From the NCBI GenBank assembly GCA_050084515.1, contig CM114273.1, forward strand, positions 14,508,001 to 14,572,000: a DNA stretch of 64,000 nt, read 5' to 3'. The stretch is from Blasia pusilla. Taxonomy: Eukaryota; Marchantiophyta; Marchantiopsida; Blasiales. How positions within the stretch are numbered: the first letter of the stretch is position 1; every line of letters begins with the position of its first letter. Positions 44,456-59,400 of the stretch are shown here, piece by piece. A model generated the notes under the pieces. It was not told the origin of the DNA. It saw only the letters and a program-made list of their open reading frames with translations, and did not search any database. The position numbers and the translations under genes are program-made.

Positions 44456-47400
44456 ATGGACCACCAGGTTTTCCTGGTCAGGCCTCCGGGTCTCACAACC
44501 GTGAGAGGAGGCCCTGCCAGAGGAGTCACCCGGCTCGTAAGGATTGAAGAACATGGGATCACTCTCACGAACTTGACTCCGCATCCAGGGCAGCCGTTGG
44601 AATATAGTTTTGAGAATTTGGCCAATGTGTCCCCTTCTAGTGAGGATAACAACGATATGTCTATGGAAGTGATAGACAGCGGCGTCACTTTGCGCTTTTC
44701 GTGCGACGCAAGGTCTGCTCTTCTCACCGCTCTTCTTAATCGACTGGACGAAGTCAATGGGATCGGTGAGTTCCTCTGCCTCCTTTCTATCCTTTATATT
44801 CTCGATTATGTCTGCTTGTAGTTGCAATGTTTGCTCCGATGAGTGTGCTGAGGTCGACATTATTCAATCACTGTCTCGGCAGTTAAGCCGACGGCATCTG
44901 TGAAGAATTCCTATCAGCATTGCGGTGTCTCTCGCACGGGACACCAAAGACGGATCTCGTATTTCCATGCGCAGTATATGTGATTGAATCCAATGCGGAT
45001 CATTGCCTGATTCTACAATGCTGATCATTAGGGGAAGTAGATAACTTTGCGGTATTCCTTTTTCCCTTGGTAGAGACTTGGCGCCTGATGTCGAATCATC
45101 CGCTCCCGTGCTTTATACATACACCCCCAATTCCGCATTGTCCGGTATCGTGGAATTGAAGTCCAAGGATCCTGGATAGCTTCGTTATGGTCAAAGTCGG
45201 GGAATAGTTTCGAATCGCTTCTTAACGACGTCTAAGCGAATCAATGGCAATCTTCATTGAACGTGAAGAGCCATTTCCATCCATGTCTGATCTCGGAACA
45301 GGTCGTCCATTCATTGATCGTCAGTTCCAAATTATACAGAAGCCGTTGAAGATTTTGGAAGGGAAAACCTGCAACTTGTCGGATCGGACGAGGATTCCGA
45401 TTGCCGTACAGCCATGCCCGATGGTAGCCATACGGTTGTAACCAGCCATCGCTATGAGCTAGATGTTGGTAAAACTGCTTAAGCTACCGAAATATATGAG
45501 TATGCTTCGCATTACGCATGGTTCGATCACCCAACATGTACCCTTCAACAGTCGCGTCTTCGAAATGTCTTTGCCGAGCCGCGGGGGACACAAAACTTCG
45601 CCGTGGTGTCGCGGGAACTTCGCCACTGCGGAAGATTCAAGTCGAAACCTGGCTTGGATAGCGCCGAGAGTCTAGAGCACACGAAACAGTGCGCAGAGTT
45701 TGCGGCAGCATTTCAATTACGCATCCTCTGCTTCGGTATATTCAACCACGAGGTGGAAGCAATTGCGGAGATGGGATAAAGGTTTCCCTTGTCGGAGTTG
45801 TTGATCCCAGTCGTTATCGAATGAATATACGACGCCGGCCGTAACGGAACGGTTGAAGGCTCTAGTCAGCTAGTTTCGCTGTTCCATGTGGGATGACGAC
45901 AGAATCGAGATACCAAGATTATGAGGATAGAGAGTCGGGCCAGGGATTAGCGTTCTGCTGCGCATTAGATCCTGACAGAGCTCGAACCGGATGCCATAGC
46001 CGATTCCAATCCGGTTGGTGATTGACACTCGTTCTGTTCAGTGATGTGCTCTTTCTGAGGCCCGTCGTGTTGTTATTTGATTTCAGGGACCGATTTTTTT
46101 CTGCAAAAGCACAGTAACCAGCGTGGCGGATTGGCCGACACTGTACTACGAGTGCGTAGCGCATCGCTAGTGAAGATGGTTAGCACAGGAGTTCGACAAG
46201 AAAGACGCAGGGTGAGGATTTCATGCCAAAGATCCCTTTCTTTTCAATTTAAGGACGGCGCGAATGTAATTTCATTTTGCTGGTCCTGAGTGATGTAGTC
46301 ACAGCTTACTCTCAGCGAAACGTCATAGATATGAGATTGTTAAGTTTCAGGGGTACCTGCTCAAGGAGATGATTTCACTGATAGATGTAACTAATGCCAT
46401 TGACGCCATTCTCTTTCCGACTCTCCCATGTGGTTACATCATAATGCAGGTTAATCCAGCAAAGAAAGTAAACTTTCAAGACATCATTAAGATGGAAACT
46501 CTTATTGATGACGAACACGTCGTTCTCCTATACCTCAAGTCCAGAGTGATGAGGCTTTCCCTTAAAGACTCTCTCCCATTCCTGCAAGCTGTTCAACGCA
46601 ACATGAAGGTATGATGAGATCTTAGCAGACAAAATTCTGCCAATTGAGACGGTAGTTTTTGATAAATTTGATTAATCCATCCGCCTTTGCTTAGGGCTCT
46701 CAGGGTTACTGGTTGTACAGTAACATGTAAGAGAAAATGGAGGTGAATTACATCTGAGCACAAGGTTCTGCTTTTGAGTTTTGAGAGTGGGAAATGGGAT
46801 TGGATTTCTAACATCGCATGTGTCGAGGGAGCTGGCAGTCACAAAATCATGGTCTTGATTTCTGTTTGACAGACATATTTAAATAAGGAGATGGAAATCG
46901 AAAAGATCACGACGCCAGTCATGGTTGAGAATGTGGCAGCCTACTTGCGGAAAGTGGTTAGTTTCTTTTTTCATCTTGTACTACGGTTCTCAGGTCTATG
47001 ATAACTGTGTTAGTTTCATCTGTTCTTGATTCTAAGTTCTTGACTGTCTTGGTCTCGGGAGGAAGATTTACAGAATGGTTTGGTCACAAATTTTTTTATT
47101 GATGTCTTGTTCAGAGGGAGTCTCCCATCTTATATGAGTTTCAAGTTGTTAAGCGTCTCGAAAATACAAAGCAAGAGCGAGAGCGCACACTGTGCATAAC
47201 AAAGGAGTATTTTATTGAGAAATCTGGGGATGAAGTTATCGGTGTTCACAGGTACTATACTCAACTCATTATTCTCAATGTGGTCTCACTGAATTAAATT
47301 GGTGATAGAATATAGAGGTGATTGAAAAGGAAGATTTCTGGGTTTTTTTGCAGCTCATTTGTGTTGGGCTGTTTTGCTTTTAGTCACCTTAGCTTGGACT

Positions 47401-50400
47401 TATCCCTCTCCAATTGAGGTCCTGCCGCAGTGCATGACCTTTCCTATGGTGGCCTGTCCTTGCACCCTTTGAATGGCAACAATTTCATATGACTCAAGAG
47501 AGCGATTAGGAACTTTCTCCAAGTGCAAGTAGGGCTTTGGTCTTTCCAACAAATGTACACTGGATTTGAACATCCAGATCTCATCAAATGCATGACTTTT
47601 GGATTGTGAAACAGCTCTGCTAAAGAAATAATAAATACCGAGTCACACCCACCATGCTCTTGGCACACCTAACGATTCAGAAGATTCTCCAAGTGTTTTT
47701 CGTCAAATTCTCAGTAGTAAAGATACTAGTCCCGTGAATAATACAGCCAGACTTCTTTAGCGTGTACCTGTAATTATCCCATCTCCTTAAGCGCAGCTTA
47801 AAGAGATATTATACCCAACAGTGAGTGCTACTGCCTCAGCAGACTCATTTACATGGAATCATCTGATTCTCCTAAGTGCCAAAGGCCAGAGAAATCAGCA
47901 TACTAGGATCATGGGGTAGTAGGAATGTCGTCTAATTCTAATTCTGCTAATCTTAGCTTCCAGCGATGTTTCTTCTCACTCTATAATCATCCACTGACTT
48001 GTGGTTTGTCTACTCCTTGCAGTCTGAGTGATGTGGTAGGGGTAGTTGCCAATGACAAGAATCCTAGCGAAGTGATGCTCGAGCTGAAATCCTGGAGAGC
48101 AACACAGTACCACATTGAAGAGAGGGATGACTTTATTGCCTGTTTGACCACTGTCATGGACTCAGGGAAAGGTTCGGAGTTCAGTATTCGCTCCGAACCT
48201 TTTTTCCCTTACACACTTCCTGAGAAAGTCCATCCAGTTTACCAGGTAGATGTCATGACAGTTTATGCGACTGGAGTTCAATTGTATGCTTTTGGAGCTT
48301 GTGTGTCTTGCATATTTCCCTGCAAGCTGGTTTGCCTTGAGTAGCTTTCCTGTATGAGTTTTGCTTTACAATGTATATGGGGAAGTTGGTACATGACTAG
48401 TATGGAAGTGGTTGATGTGAGGTATTAGAGGCACTGTCTTAGGGCCTCTGAGATGGACATTTACCCTGACTGTGCGATGCATGAGAAGAAATTCAGGTTT
48501 TTTTCAATTGGACTTTTTTTCTAACATTTTGTTTGTTTTGCTGCAGAATGAGCTAGAAGTATATTTCTTGGGTCGTCTCATGGCTGTATACAATAACAGT
48601 CGTGATCCATCTCTTTTGAATCACCTGTTGAAGGAGTATGCTTGCAACATACATGTAATCTTGTTCTTTACCCCACTAGCTAATCGCAACACTGCTGAAT
48701 TTTGATTGCACTATCAGCATAGTCAATTCTGCTGTTGTGAGCGGGTGGATTTTCTAAGGAAAATTTGTGTTCCTCAATTTTCGGGGCATCAGAATTCGTG
48801 AAGGTTATCATGTACTCTGCTGTATCACTACCAGGATGTCGAGGTATTTCTTACAAATAATTCCGCTGGTTCAGGTGGGAGATTCCCAATGTACCGAGCC
48901 AAAAATTGTCCAAGCAGTGGCTGATATTTTGAAGGATTGCCTTGGTAAATCAGCTCACCTTCTTGATTAAGAGTCTTGTTGATGAGTGTGGAATTTTTCG
49001 GATGATTTCAGAGATCCTCACATGAAGGCTAACTTGATGATTTCTACTTTACCAGGAAGTTCTGGGCAGGACTTTGTATGTGCTACGACTTGTTGTGTTG
49101 TTCTTCAAAGGCTACTTTCATCGAAAGTATGCTTTGAAGCTGTGAAGAATATGCCTGAAATGGCACCAATCCTTACACAAGTAGGTGCAATACATGCATG
49201 TAGAACCTAGTGGAGTAACCTTTTAAGATATATCAATTACCCTAAGGAGCTCCTGGTTTCCGCTATCGTGCCATTCTACAACGGACTTCATCTAATGTAG
49301 AGAATTATTATTTGTGAAGAGTCTCAATTTACAAGTACCTTTCATCTTGATTGGAATCTTATTTGATCTTTTCTTCAACAGTGCATGCGATCAGAGAGTG
49401 CCGTGTTGGCTTATCTTGCTTCTGCTGTCATCAGATCAGCCCTTAAGCTGGGTTCTGAACTTGGCCTCACAGATTCTGGAACAGCTGCCAAGGTAAGTAT
49501 CAGAGTGTTCAGTTTGAATTTTTCAGTTCTGAATGTTACGGATAGCCTTGCATCTGTTAGTGTTTTTACAGGCAACATTTGGGACGGTCTTACTCCATTG
49601 AATTCTCTCTATGTTTCACGGGCATGAAGTCCTGAAATTTTGATTTGTGCTGGTTGTGCCGCAGGAGTTGGCTAACAAACTGACATTACTAAGTTCAGAC
49701 AACCTCCAGCAACTCGTAGCTTTGCTTCACACTCATTCTTTGTCAAAGTCTCACATTCTTCAGGTAGCCTATGGTTGTAATTCCATTTTTGTTAAAAATG
49801 GACCTCAGTTGCTGCAAGGTTCCGTCAAGCTGCCATGGGGAGGAATGTTCATCTTGTATTAAAATTTTATGGAGATGATGTGCAGAGTGTAGATTGAACA
49901 AATGTTCTTGTTTCTTCTGTACAATGTCAGATTGTGGGTCTTCTAGAGATATTTACCCTGGCTTTGAGCTCTCAGCCAACAGACAGTGAAGTGGGACGGA
50001 CATGGATCAAGGTATGTCTCAAGGTTCTGTGATGTCCATTGTGGGACTTTGATGAATGTCCTTATTTATTATCTTTAATTGATTCGTGGAACGAAAGATT
50101 GAAGCTGATATCCGCTTTGTATATTGAATCGTGTACCAGGCATATGAGTCTTCAATCATGGCAGCCGCAGATGTTCTTTGTGCTATAAGTAGGTTTTCAA
50201 GTACGGTTGTTTTCCACAGGTATTTGACAAGCCAGCCAAGAACTCACACAATAGGTCAAGTAGGGAACATGGATCCTGGTCAAGAGCAGACATGTCATGT
50301 TTCATTGGACTTGGAAAAATGTCATTGGACTTGGAAAAACGTGTTGTCAGCTCTAGATTCATTCAGTTATTGCATCTATAATCTCGTTGGTATTTCATGG

Positions 50401-53400
50401 CAGTTTACCATCTGTCTCTGATTTGGCAGTAATTCGGTGTTGCTGAAGGCGCTTTTGACAAAAACTTCTCCGGTCGTATCAAGCCATTTACAGGTGCGTT
50501 AGGACTCAGGTTGCCTGTTGCACACATCCATAACTGCATGAGAACTTTCTGGGCTGGTTCAACTCACTTTTTCTTTGTGAGCCTGCTTCTTGCTCCTTCC
50601 ATCACCAAGCTCAGTAGTTGCTAATGGTACACGAGGTCATTTCTGCAGAAAGTTTGCCTTGGCAAGTGTGTGGTTCTACTGCATTTGAAGAATGCAATTT
50701 TCTCGAAGAAGGTTCACACAAGAGAATTGAGTGGGAATCTTGTGTACCTCATGCTTGAGGGTAACCGAGAGTCACGCAAGCTTCTGGAGGCACTTCTGCC
50801 TAAGGTATGAGTTATGGTTGTCCCTCTCAACGTGGCATGCTCTGGTGAATTGAAGACTTCTGCAAGCTGTGGAATATGGGGATATAATTGAGGTTCGGTT
50901 TTGTTTCTGTATTTTTTCAGGGAGTGATGCATTTATATGCCTCAAAGATATCCGAGATGTCAGCTTCTTCTAGTAAGGTAAATAAAACGCCTGCCATTAT
51001 CTCAATATTCGAAGTAATCTAATCATAGCCATGAACTCCTCTATGATAATTTTCTGACTTTAAGTGTTGAGAAGCTGTGCAAATGTTCTAATTACGAGCT
51101 AATCAGCTCATAGAATTTGAATTGTGACTGGTTTTGGTCTTTTTAACACGTGCATTATATTGACATCATACTTGTGTAATGTGTCCAACAATGTCCTCAG
51201 GAAAGGACTTCGAGTAGGTTCCCTTCATGGATGGAGACACTGGAAGCACTGCGTCTACATACACTAGAGACGCCTGGGTTAGTGTGGAATGACAAAAAGA
51301 GATCAGAGCTTCAACAAGTAAGTTGAGGCTTATTTAATCCATCAAGTGGAAGGCATTTAGGGGTGTTTACCTCACCTTAATCTATTTGTTTTAGCTGTTG
51401 GTTATGAGTGTCGCTCATTGCGATTCTGCTTGTATTAAATTGTTGTTGTGACTTGTGTGTCCAGTTTCTTAAAGACGAAGTGGAAGGTTTTGATGCTGCA
51501 TCCACAAGCAATCGGGAATTGGTATACAATAGCCATGATGTACAACTAGTCTATTCAAGCGCTAGTGAAGGTGAAGGTGAGCCAATATATGTTTGTTGTC
51601 TGTGACAACACCTTTTTTGGTTCTGGTTATCAAATTTGGCGAGGACCTCTTATAATATTTTTAGTAATGAGTTCATGTCTTTTATGTTACTTCTTTGGTG
51701 GATGTCACAGGTTCCGTCATCGGCGGAATCCACCTAGAGCTTCTCGTTGATCATTCTCCTCCAGCAGATAACCCGAACACCAATTTCTGGAAGGTAATCA
51801 ATTCAACAATGAGGCAGCTCCTTCTCTGCTGCAGTCTATTCGGTTGCAAGAAAAGACACCTAGGCACAGTAGTCATAGAGTTCACACATGCAGATATTGT
51901 GGATTGCTGGTCAGGCAATGTTATGCTTCGTAGTCCTCATTGCCATTTTATATAAAGAACCTTTCAATTTTCGAGTTATGTGTTGAAATGCTGCCCCCTA
52001 AACTTTTGAAGGTAGAATTTCACCCATAGAGTTTCCTCACTACATGATGCTTCGTGTATGTGAAACAGCTCAGAGATCCTCTGTCTCTATTCCAATCAGT
52101 ATTTCAGGCGATGGTTCTTGGCTTCACTCCTCTATTTGGTCACAACCATTTACCGGAGGTTGATCTTCGGCTAGCAGCACACGCTCTCACCTGGCTGTAT
52201 GAACGTCATGCAGAGCAGGTTACCTTCTGTGTGGAGACACTGAATGTGATCGAGGTAACGTTTTAGTGATGCAGTAGATGTGGTTTATATTGTTATTGGG
52301 CCAGCCAGTTCTGGAAACTCACAAGGTGCCTGTTTCACAAGGATTTGGAAGTCCCAGCTTCTCTTGAGAGCTTGTTGAATAGGGCACATCTTTAGGTTTG
52401 AGTAGTTTAGTAGTGATCTGACATCTTTCCTTTTGAATGTGTTGCTCGGAAAGTTTAAAATATGTCCTATTCAGCAACCATAAATTCAAGTTGAATTGCT
52501 GATGTGTGATGAGGAATGCGTTTCATACATCGCATGCAGCATGCGTGCCATTTGCAGTGAATTCTGGAACTTATCCCCATCCCATTGTGTATTATCTGGC
52601 AGACGGCAGTTGGGATGCTGCGAGAAGTCTATGAGAGTGAACACCAGGTTTTTGTCTTCAAGCTAGTTGTGTTTCTGCTAGCTGCAGTGGAGTTTGGAGG
52701 GCGGGACAATGTGCTCCGATTTATCCGAGCAGGGGGAGCCACCGTAGTTGTTCCCTTGGTGATTTTCTCACTGGCAAAGGTGAGAGTCTGCTGTCATTAT
52801 ATACTTTTTCAATTATCAGGGTTTGAGGTTTTTCCTGCTTTTGAGCTCACCTGAAAGCATGCACTGGTTTGCATGCAGTGCTGCAAAGATCAACATAGCT
52901 TCGAGTGTGATGCCTGGAACTCGAGGGACATCAAGTCTCGAGGTGCAATTGAAACAGTTACAGTCATAGGGCCTAATGGAGAGACACGGCTTGTACGAAT
53001 TCCTTCTGGAAGGTCCCGGGAAGTGTTGGACAGGGCAGTTCAAGATGGAAGTTTAGATGCTAAAGAAGCAATCAAATGGCAGGATGAAAAGGTCCCAGAC
53101 AAGATCCAGCTGGGTTTGGCACTTGACTTGCTGGAAGCCTTGCTAAGGTTCGTGGGCTTTACCTGAAGGCAATGACATGTATTCTACATATTTTCTGACT
53201 TTGTTTCTTTGGCAGTGGGCTAGGCATCTGCCTTCTTTCAAAATCAAATCTATCATGGATAAGAGGAAACATAGGATGGTATCTACGTCCGTTTTATGAG
53301 CATCTAATGCATGTATTTGTGATGGCCAGACTCTCTGGAAGTGACGGCAATGTGGAACACTTCCCACCGTCTGAAGTAGTGTCTTATTTATCTCGAGAAG

Positions 53401-56400
53401 AACTGTTTTGTCACTTGGTACAAACTCTTCTTCGGGCAAAGACTCCAACTTTCGGAAGGTGCAGGAATTGCTCCTATATATAACCATTTGTTTAGAGTCT
53501 CACCTGAAATCAATTGTGTTTCGTATCTTCATTCCCTGTTCAATGACCGGATTGATGAGCTTTATCTGCTGCTGCCCTTAGCTTTACTTAGCCAGTGGAA
53601 AAAAAAAATTCATTCACTATAGTGGAGGAAAAATCTGAGCCCTCTGTTGTTAATTATACTTTCTGGTCCTCATCCAATCATCTACTCCCCTGAAGGATAA
53701 TGTCCTCATGCTGAAGACTAGTCTTCTATGGTGGTAATGTTATGACACAACCAATTAATGGGGAGTCTCTCACTGAAGACACAAAGGAAGTTATGGTCTC
53801 TTCTTAAAGTTGTTGTATGTTGAGTGAAGACTCACAAGAGGAGTTTCTTTACGTGGGTCGTGTGATTTTCAGGATGTTGGAAATTGTTGCGTCTTTGGTC
53901 ACGGCAAACAAGAAGGCTATGTCTCGACTTTACAAACTGGGGGCATTCGAAATTCTCATGTGGAAGCTTCTTGCAGGGGATATTCTGGCCATTGACAAAA
54001 TTTCAATAGCCAAGTTTCTACAACAGGTTCATCTCAATCAGGTATAGATACCTGGAATCATTAGATTACTTCTCTCTGGGGCATCACTATCTATTTTATA
54101 GTGTCACAATGCGAGAATACTGAGTGAACTGTCATTCTCCTTGCGGTACTAGCTTGTCCCCTTGTCAATATTTTACGGGCATCTCTTGTGATCAATGATC
54201 AGTGTCCTGAGGATTTCAAGGGTGTTGGTACTCTGAACACTAAATTCTACGCATCAAAATTGTAGCCTGATTGGTATGGTTATCACGTACAGCTGACTGT
54301 TAATTTAGAGCTTGTGGGGGAGCACACCCAAAGGCTAATTGGATTCGGAGTGAATCAAATTACTGGACGTTGTTGGATTTGAGTAATGCTATGTCTGAGG
54401 TTTAGTACCGGTTGATGTCAAATTTTAGGCTCAAACTAATAGTTTAACATGATACAGGATCCGGATTCACTTCTCAATGACTCAGGAGCTCGAACCGATG
54501 AGGAACATTCGGCATGGCAGGACAGTATTCTTCGGTTATATTTACCAGAAGGCTTCATCTTGAAGCTCATTTCAGAGGTAATGAAGGTTTTTCTGATCAA
54601 AATTTGTATGGATTATGAGAATTTTTTGTGAGAAGTGATACGCCCAATTTTTTCACTGGGCTCAAAAGGGCAAACCTTTAACCAAGCACTTGGGTTGTCT
54701 ACAGGGACCTGAATCATTTATAGCACTTTTGAAGAGTGAACAAGATTCTCCAGAGGTGATTTGGAATGCTGATATGAGGAAGCGACTGCTGGAGCACCTC
54801 ACTAACGAGTTAGAGCCTTATGTCAAATTTCGGGCTGCAGATCCGATGGCACTGTACATTCACATCCCCAGGACCCCATTGACGTATCCAGAACTAGAAG
54901 GTGAGCCAATTGCTTTCCCACCAGAATCATAATTTATTCATGAGGGATGCAACCTGTCAATGGGATTCATAATTGTGGTCCATTACTTTTAGCATGATAC
55001 TTGTGGTCTAAGACTTGTCCTCTCTTGGGAGAATGTGTGTGACTTCTTGTAATAGGTTTAAATCTTGATTAGTCACTCCTCTTGGCTTTGTACTTGATTG
55101 TACTAGCAAAATTCAGGCTGACTTTCATTTCGTGGATTCTGCAACAGATTCAGTGTTTGCTGCTCCATTTTACCTACAGAATCTTCTTGATGACAAACGC
55201 TATCCCACATACCAAATAAATGATGCTGTTGGCTTTCTCAATAGCCTTATGTTGGTTAGTGGTTCCTACTTAACTTTCCTATGTCTTGGCTATCCTTATG
55301 TCGGTGATAGTTTCCTATGTATCTTTACATTTACGTATGATCAATTATCATATTGGCCTACTTATGGCCATGGACAGTACTGTTGAGTAACTTTCTTTAG
55401 TTTTATTTTTTAAAAGACTGGGATAGTCCCATCTTGGTGAGCCTCCTTCCTCATTTAAAATGCCGTGGGCTCTTCGTCTGCTCAATTGAAGTGTAGATCA
55501 TGTATAGCTGCTAACATTACAATTGGTTAATTTCAGCATCTGCGGAAGTCCGTGTCCGGTGTAACAGACGCAGACGCAGCGGGGTCTGGGGCTTTCTGGC
55601 GGAAGGAGATGCCCCGTATTCATCTTTTGCTTCAATCCCAGGTCTCAAATCATCTTTAAAGGACACATTTTGCCACCTGCCTGCGTGTGGTTTCAATTGA
55701 ACATCATCAGTATGATTCAGGACATTAACAGAAACTTCACTCTTGAGACTTTCTTCTTTTTAGTACTGGTATTCAAAGGAAGGTATTGCATCACTAGTAG
55801 AGACATTCTGCTGAGAGATTCCCTTCAGATGAGTATGTGTGTTCATCACAAGACCTTGAATTGATCTCGAGTAATTTTCTCATTTTTGCAGGCCCTTCTG
55901 TTGGAGCGTTTCCCTCAACTCTTGCTACCAAATGATCTGGAGACAGTAGCTATAAGCCTTGCCACTCCTGCTCTTCGGACTTGTCTTGCTCAAAAAGATG
56001 AAGTTCCTATTATAGTTACAGACATTCTACATCAAACCACCAGAATATTAAGGAGGTTTTGCAATTTTTGTGCCAAGTAAGATATCAACTTCGTCCAGAG
56101 AACAAGTATCACTTTCATGTCATGGCAAGATACACTTGCCGTAAATGTTTGCGTGTTTGAGTGATTAAAAAATTGACCTTGAGTTCTCCATAGCTCATGT
56201 TTTCCAAAGGTCATATTTCTAATCTGGTGTTGATACAATGGGAAATCATGGATTGTATCTTCACCCTTTAGAAATTAGACTTTAAGGCATATGAACTTGT
56301 TTGTACATGGGTGGCCGGTAGAACGATGTGATGGAGGACCTTCATAATCTCTAAATCATGTCAGAACTATTGTATTTGAGGATATGCCCCAGTATCTTCG

Positions 56401-59400
56401 GGCGGCTTTATTCTCTTTACATGCACAAGGATCTGACCCAGGCCTGTGTTTGATCGCAGAGAGAATCAAGTCCCAGAAGCTTCCTTAAATTTTGCTCTCA
56501 GTATTCTGTCGCTTGGAACAAAGTTGAAATCTGATGAAGTCGACATGGAGTCAAGTAGTACTTCAAGTCTGGAGTCTGCTGTGGCAGGGGCTCTATTTGT
56601 TCTGGAGCTTGCATCGTCAACAAGGTCAGTGCACTCTACAGGATCTCAACTCCCTTCAATCAAGTTCCAGACTAGTGTTGATTTGCCATTCATGCTTCCA
56701 AATGCAAGTTTCATTTGATAAATTTCTCTTTCTGTATGTTTTTGTCTGCCAATCATTAGGATGGGAAGGGGGCTTCTTCGTGATGACATTAGATGGAGGA
56801 AGGGATTTTGGTGGGGTCTATGTTCAGCAGCTGAAGATGCTGCAGCGATTCCACCAAGGGGTCCAAGCCCCATCTCCTTTGCAGCTTTGGGCTGTTTAAA
56901 GCATTTTGCTGAAGATGAGCAATTTTGTGACCGCATCATGAAGCAGGTATGCCCCCAAAGCTTGTACCTAGCTCTAACAAGTCTTTAACACATCAGTGTT
57001 TTTGTATCTGGGGAAGTAAAGTTACTCTTAAATACAGTTGCTCCCTAATTTGTTTTTTTGTTTTGTTCCACAAACGAAACATTTCTACAAACTTGTTTTC
57101 ACTCTTATTCCAATGGGAAACCCAGCCACAATGTGCATGAGCGTTTAACAAGGGCTCAAAATTCAATTGGATGTAACTGTAGTTTCTGTTTCAAATGCTT
57201 ATACTCCTCATCACATGGATTTGTGCAGGCATTTTACATTCCTCTGCTATTACTCGCAATTCCACCAGTTGATGCAGCTGTCAAAGCTCAAGATTCCAAA
57301 TCTGCCCTACTGTACTCCGCCGCAGACGTACTTGGTTCTCTTGTTCGCATGCTTGATGAAGCAGGAGGAGATGAACCGAGTCCAAGACAACAACTTGGGC
57401 GTGGCATTATAGCCAGATTGGTTCCACTTCCTTTGTTGTCAAGCTTGGCTCAGGACGAGGGAGTGGAGAAGTTTCTGACGCTGGTAGCCTCTGACATCGT
57501 GGAGCCTCTAGCTCTTTGGATTGACCCAGTTCGCACCGAACTCCGGACTAGGCTTAATGAGCGTCTTCAGGAGCACAATGTTATGCTTGCTACTGGAAGT
57601 GCCCCTACCATAGACGAGCTTGACTGGTTGCAAGAGTTTCATTTTGAATCTGTGAAGGGAGAACTGGTCGTTGGTGGGTTATATGTGAAGTCCCTTGCTG
57701 CTGGCCAGTGGGGAACGTCTAGTCTTCCTGCTGGTCATGCCTTTTTGGATGCCTATCTGGAATATTTGTCTCTACACAGGGAGGTCATTTTTCTCAATGA
57801 GAATGGTGGTGTTGCTGATGAGGAAATAACTGCAGAGTACGTCACAGTTATGGTTGCCCTACGAGAATGCTTGAAGTTTGCTCTCAAAAGCGACAGACAG
57901 GATATCCTTGAACATGTCAAACCTTCAGAACTTGCCAGGATTATTTCGGAGAGAAAGATTATTTCTGAAGTACGCCTTGAAGTCTGTGCGATTGTGAAAA
58001 TTCTGGCCGAGTACCATGCATCAAGGGATGCAGTGTTGCAGTCTGAACTGATGAAGGCTCTCACTGTACAGCTCTGGGAAGCTGCTGCAGGCCGTGGTGA
58101 GAAGCGTGTTGAGGAAGTCCTGATGGAAACTTTAGACACTTTGAGGGTGCTTAGCGAGAAAATACAGGCTACTGTGGCTGCCACCAACCATTTTGCCAGC
58201 AGTGGGGTGCTTCTGCCTCTTCTGGCACTTTTCTGCAAAGCAGAACTACCCTGCTTGCTGAAAGTGAAGGATGAGGCTGAGGCCCCAACAATCAAAAGCA
58301 TATCACCTGATGCAAGGGTCTTGGCAGCCCAAACTCTTGGGCAGCTTTTGTTGGCTGGCAGTGGAGTTAGTCGTCGCTCGAAGCTGCTGAAGGACATTTC
58401 TCAAAGGAAGTTGATGGCAAATGGAGCAGCTAATGGCCATGCTCATTATGATGAAGGTATAGGTGAAGCTACGGATATGTATGAACTGATCAATGTGATC
58501 GAACCCAGTGCTGGAGGTAATGGATCAGAGCCTCTTGTCATTCGTACGCTGCTGCTTCTACTACCTGTGGACCTTCTGTCGACTCTAGCAAGGGATCCAG
58601 TTGATGCCTGTAGGATGTTTGAGGGGTCCTACCAATCACCGAGGCTTGTGTGGGATGAGGAAGCCCGACTCAGAGTAAAAAACATTCTGTGCAAGGAAGC
58701 AGCAAAGATTCAGGATGTCGTGAGCTCAAAAACTCTGGCTGAGTTTCCGTCATGGTCACTGCTACGAGGACGACCAGTCTTCTTACGGTGGATTTTGGCG
58801 ACTGTCTGTGACAACGAAACAAGACCCTTGTTCCGAGACGACGAGGCGGATGACTATGCTCTGGAAATGTATCTAGGTGGCTTTTTTGTGGATCAGTTCT
58901 TGAGAAACCCAGAGTATGATTTTGGTGGGGTTCTAGAGGAGCGATTCTCACGAGAGATACGAAAGGCTGTTGTTATAGGAGCACCATCTGATGGAATCAA
59001 TGCAGATCAATTCAACTTCGATGACCGAAGGCGTCTCCTATTGGCCTTGCTGCTACTCTTCAAAGGTCGTCCAGCACTATTGTCGGGGCATTCAAACATC
59101 GATATTTTCTTCCCTGTTTATGACTTTGTTAGCGGTGGTAGTGGGATCGAGCGAAGAGCTCTGTCCCAAGCTGCAATGCTTCTATTTCATTGTACGGCCA
59201 ACCATCCAGACATCGCTGACTGCATGAGTTCCTCGGAGCTTATCTACACTCTGGCAACTTTCCTGGAGTTGAAGGTGCCGCAGTCAGAAGCAGGCAATGC
59301 AGGCACAGATCCGAGATTGTGCAGTCTCATGTTGTTGCTGCGGTTAATGCGCCTCAGTAGTTCAACAGTGGAGATCAGTCTGAAACTAGGTTTTGTGTCC

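Noticed and set aside
53216-53329. Alternative start of exon 23 at 53330 in the RME-8-like gene
   Set aside because: Both acceptors keep the frame. The one at 53216 has the stronger pyrimidine tract, so I kept it, but the 38 extra residues look unlike conserved protein and the shorter exon may be right.
57753-58397. Minus-strand 214-codon frame
   Set aside because: It lies inside the large coding exon, shows no domain, and is a shadow of the sense frame.
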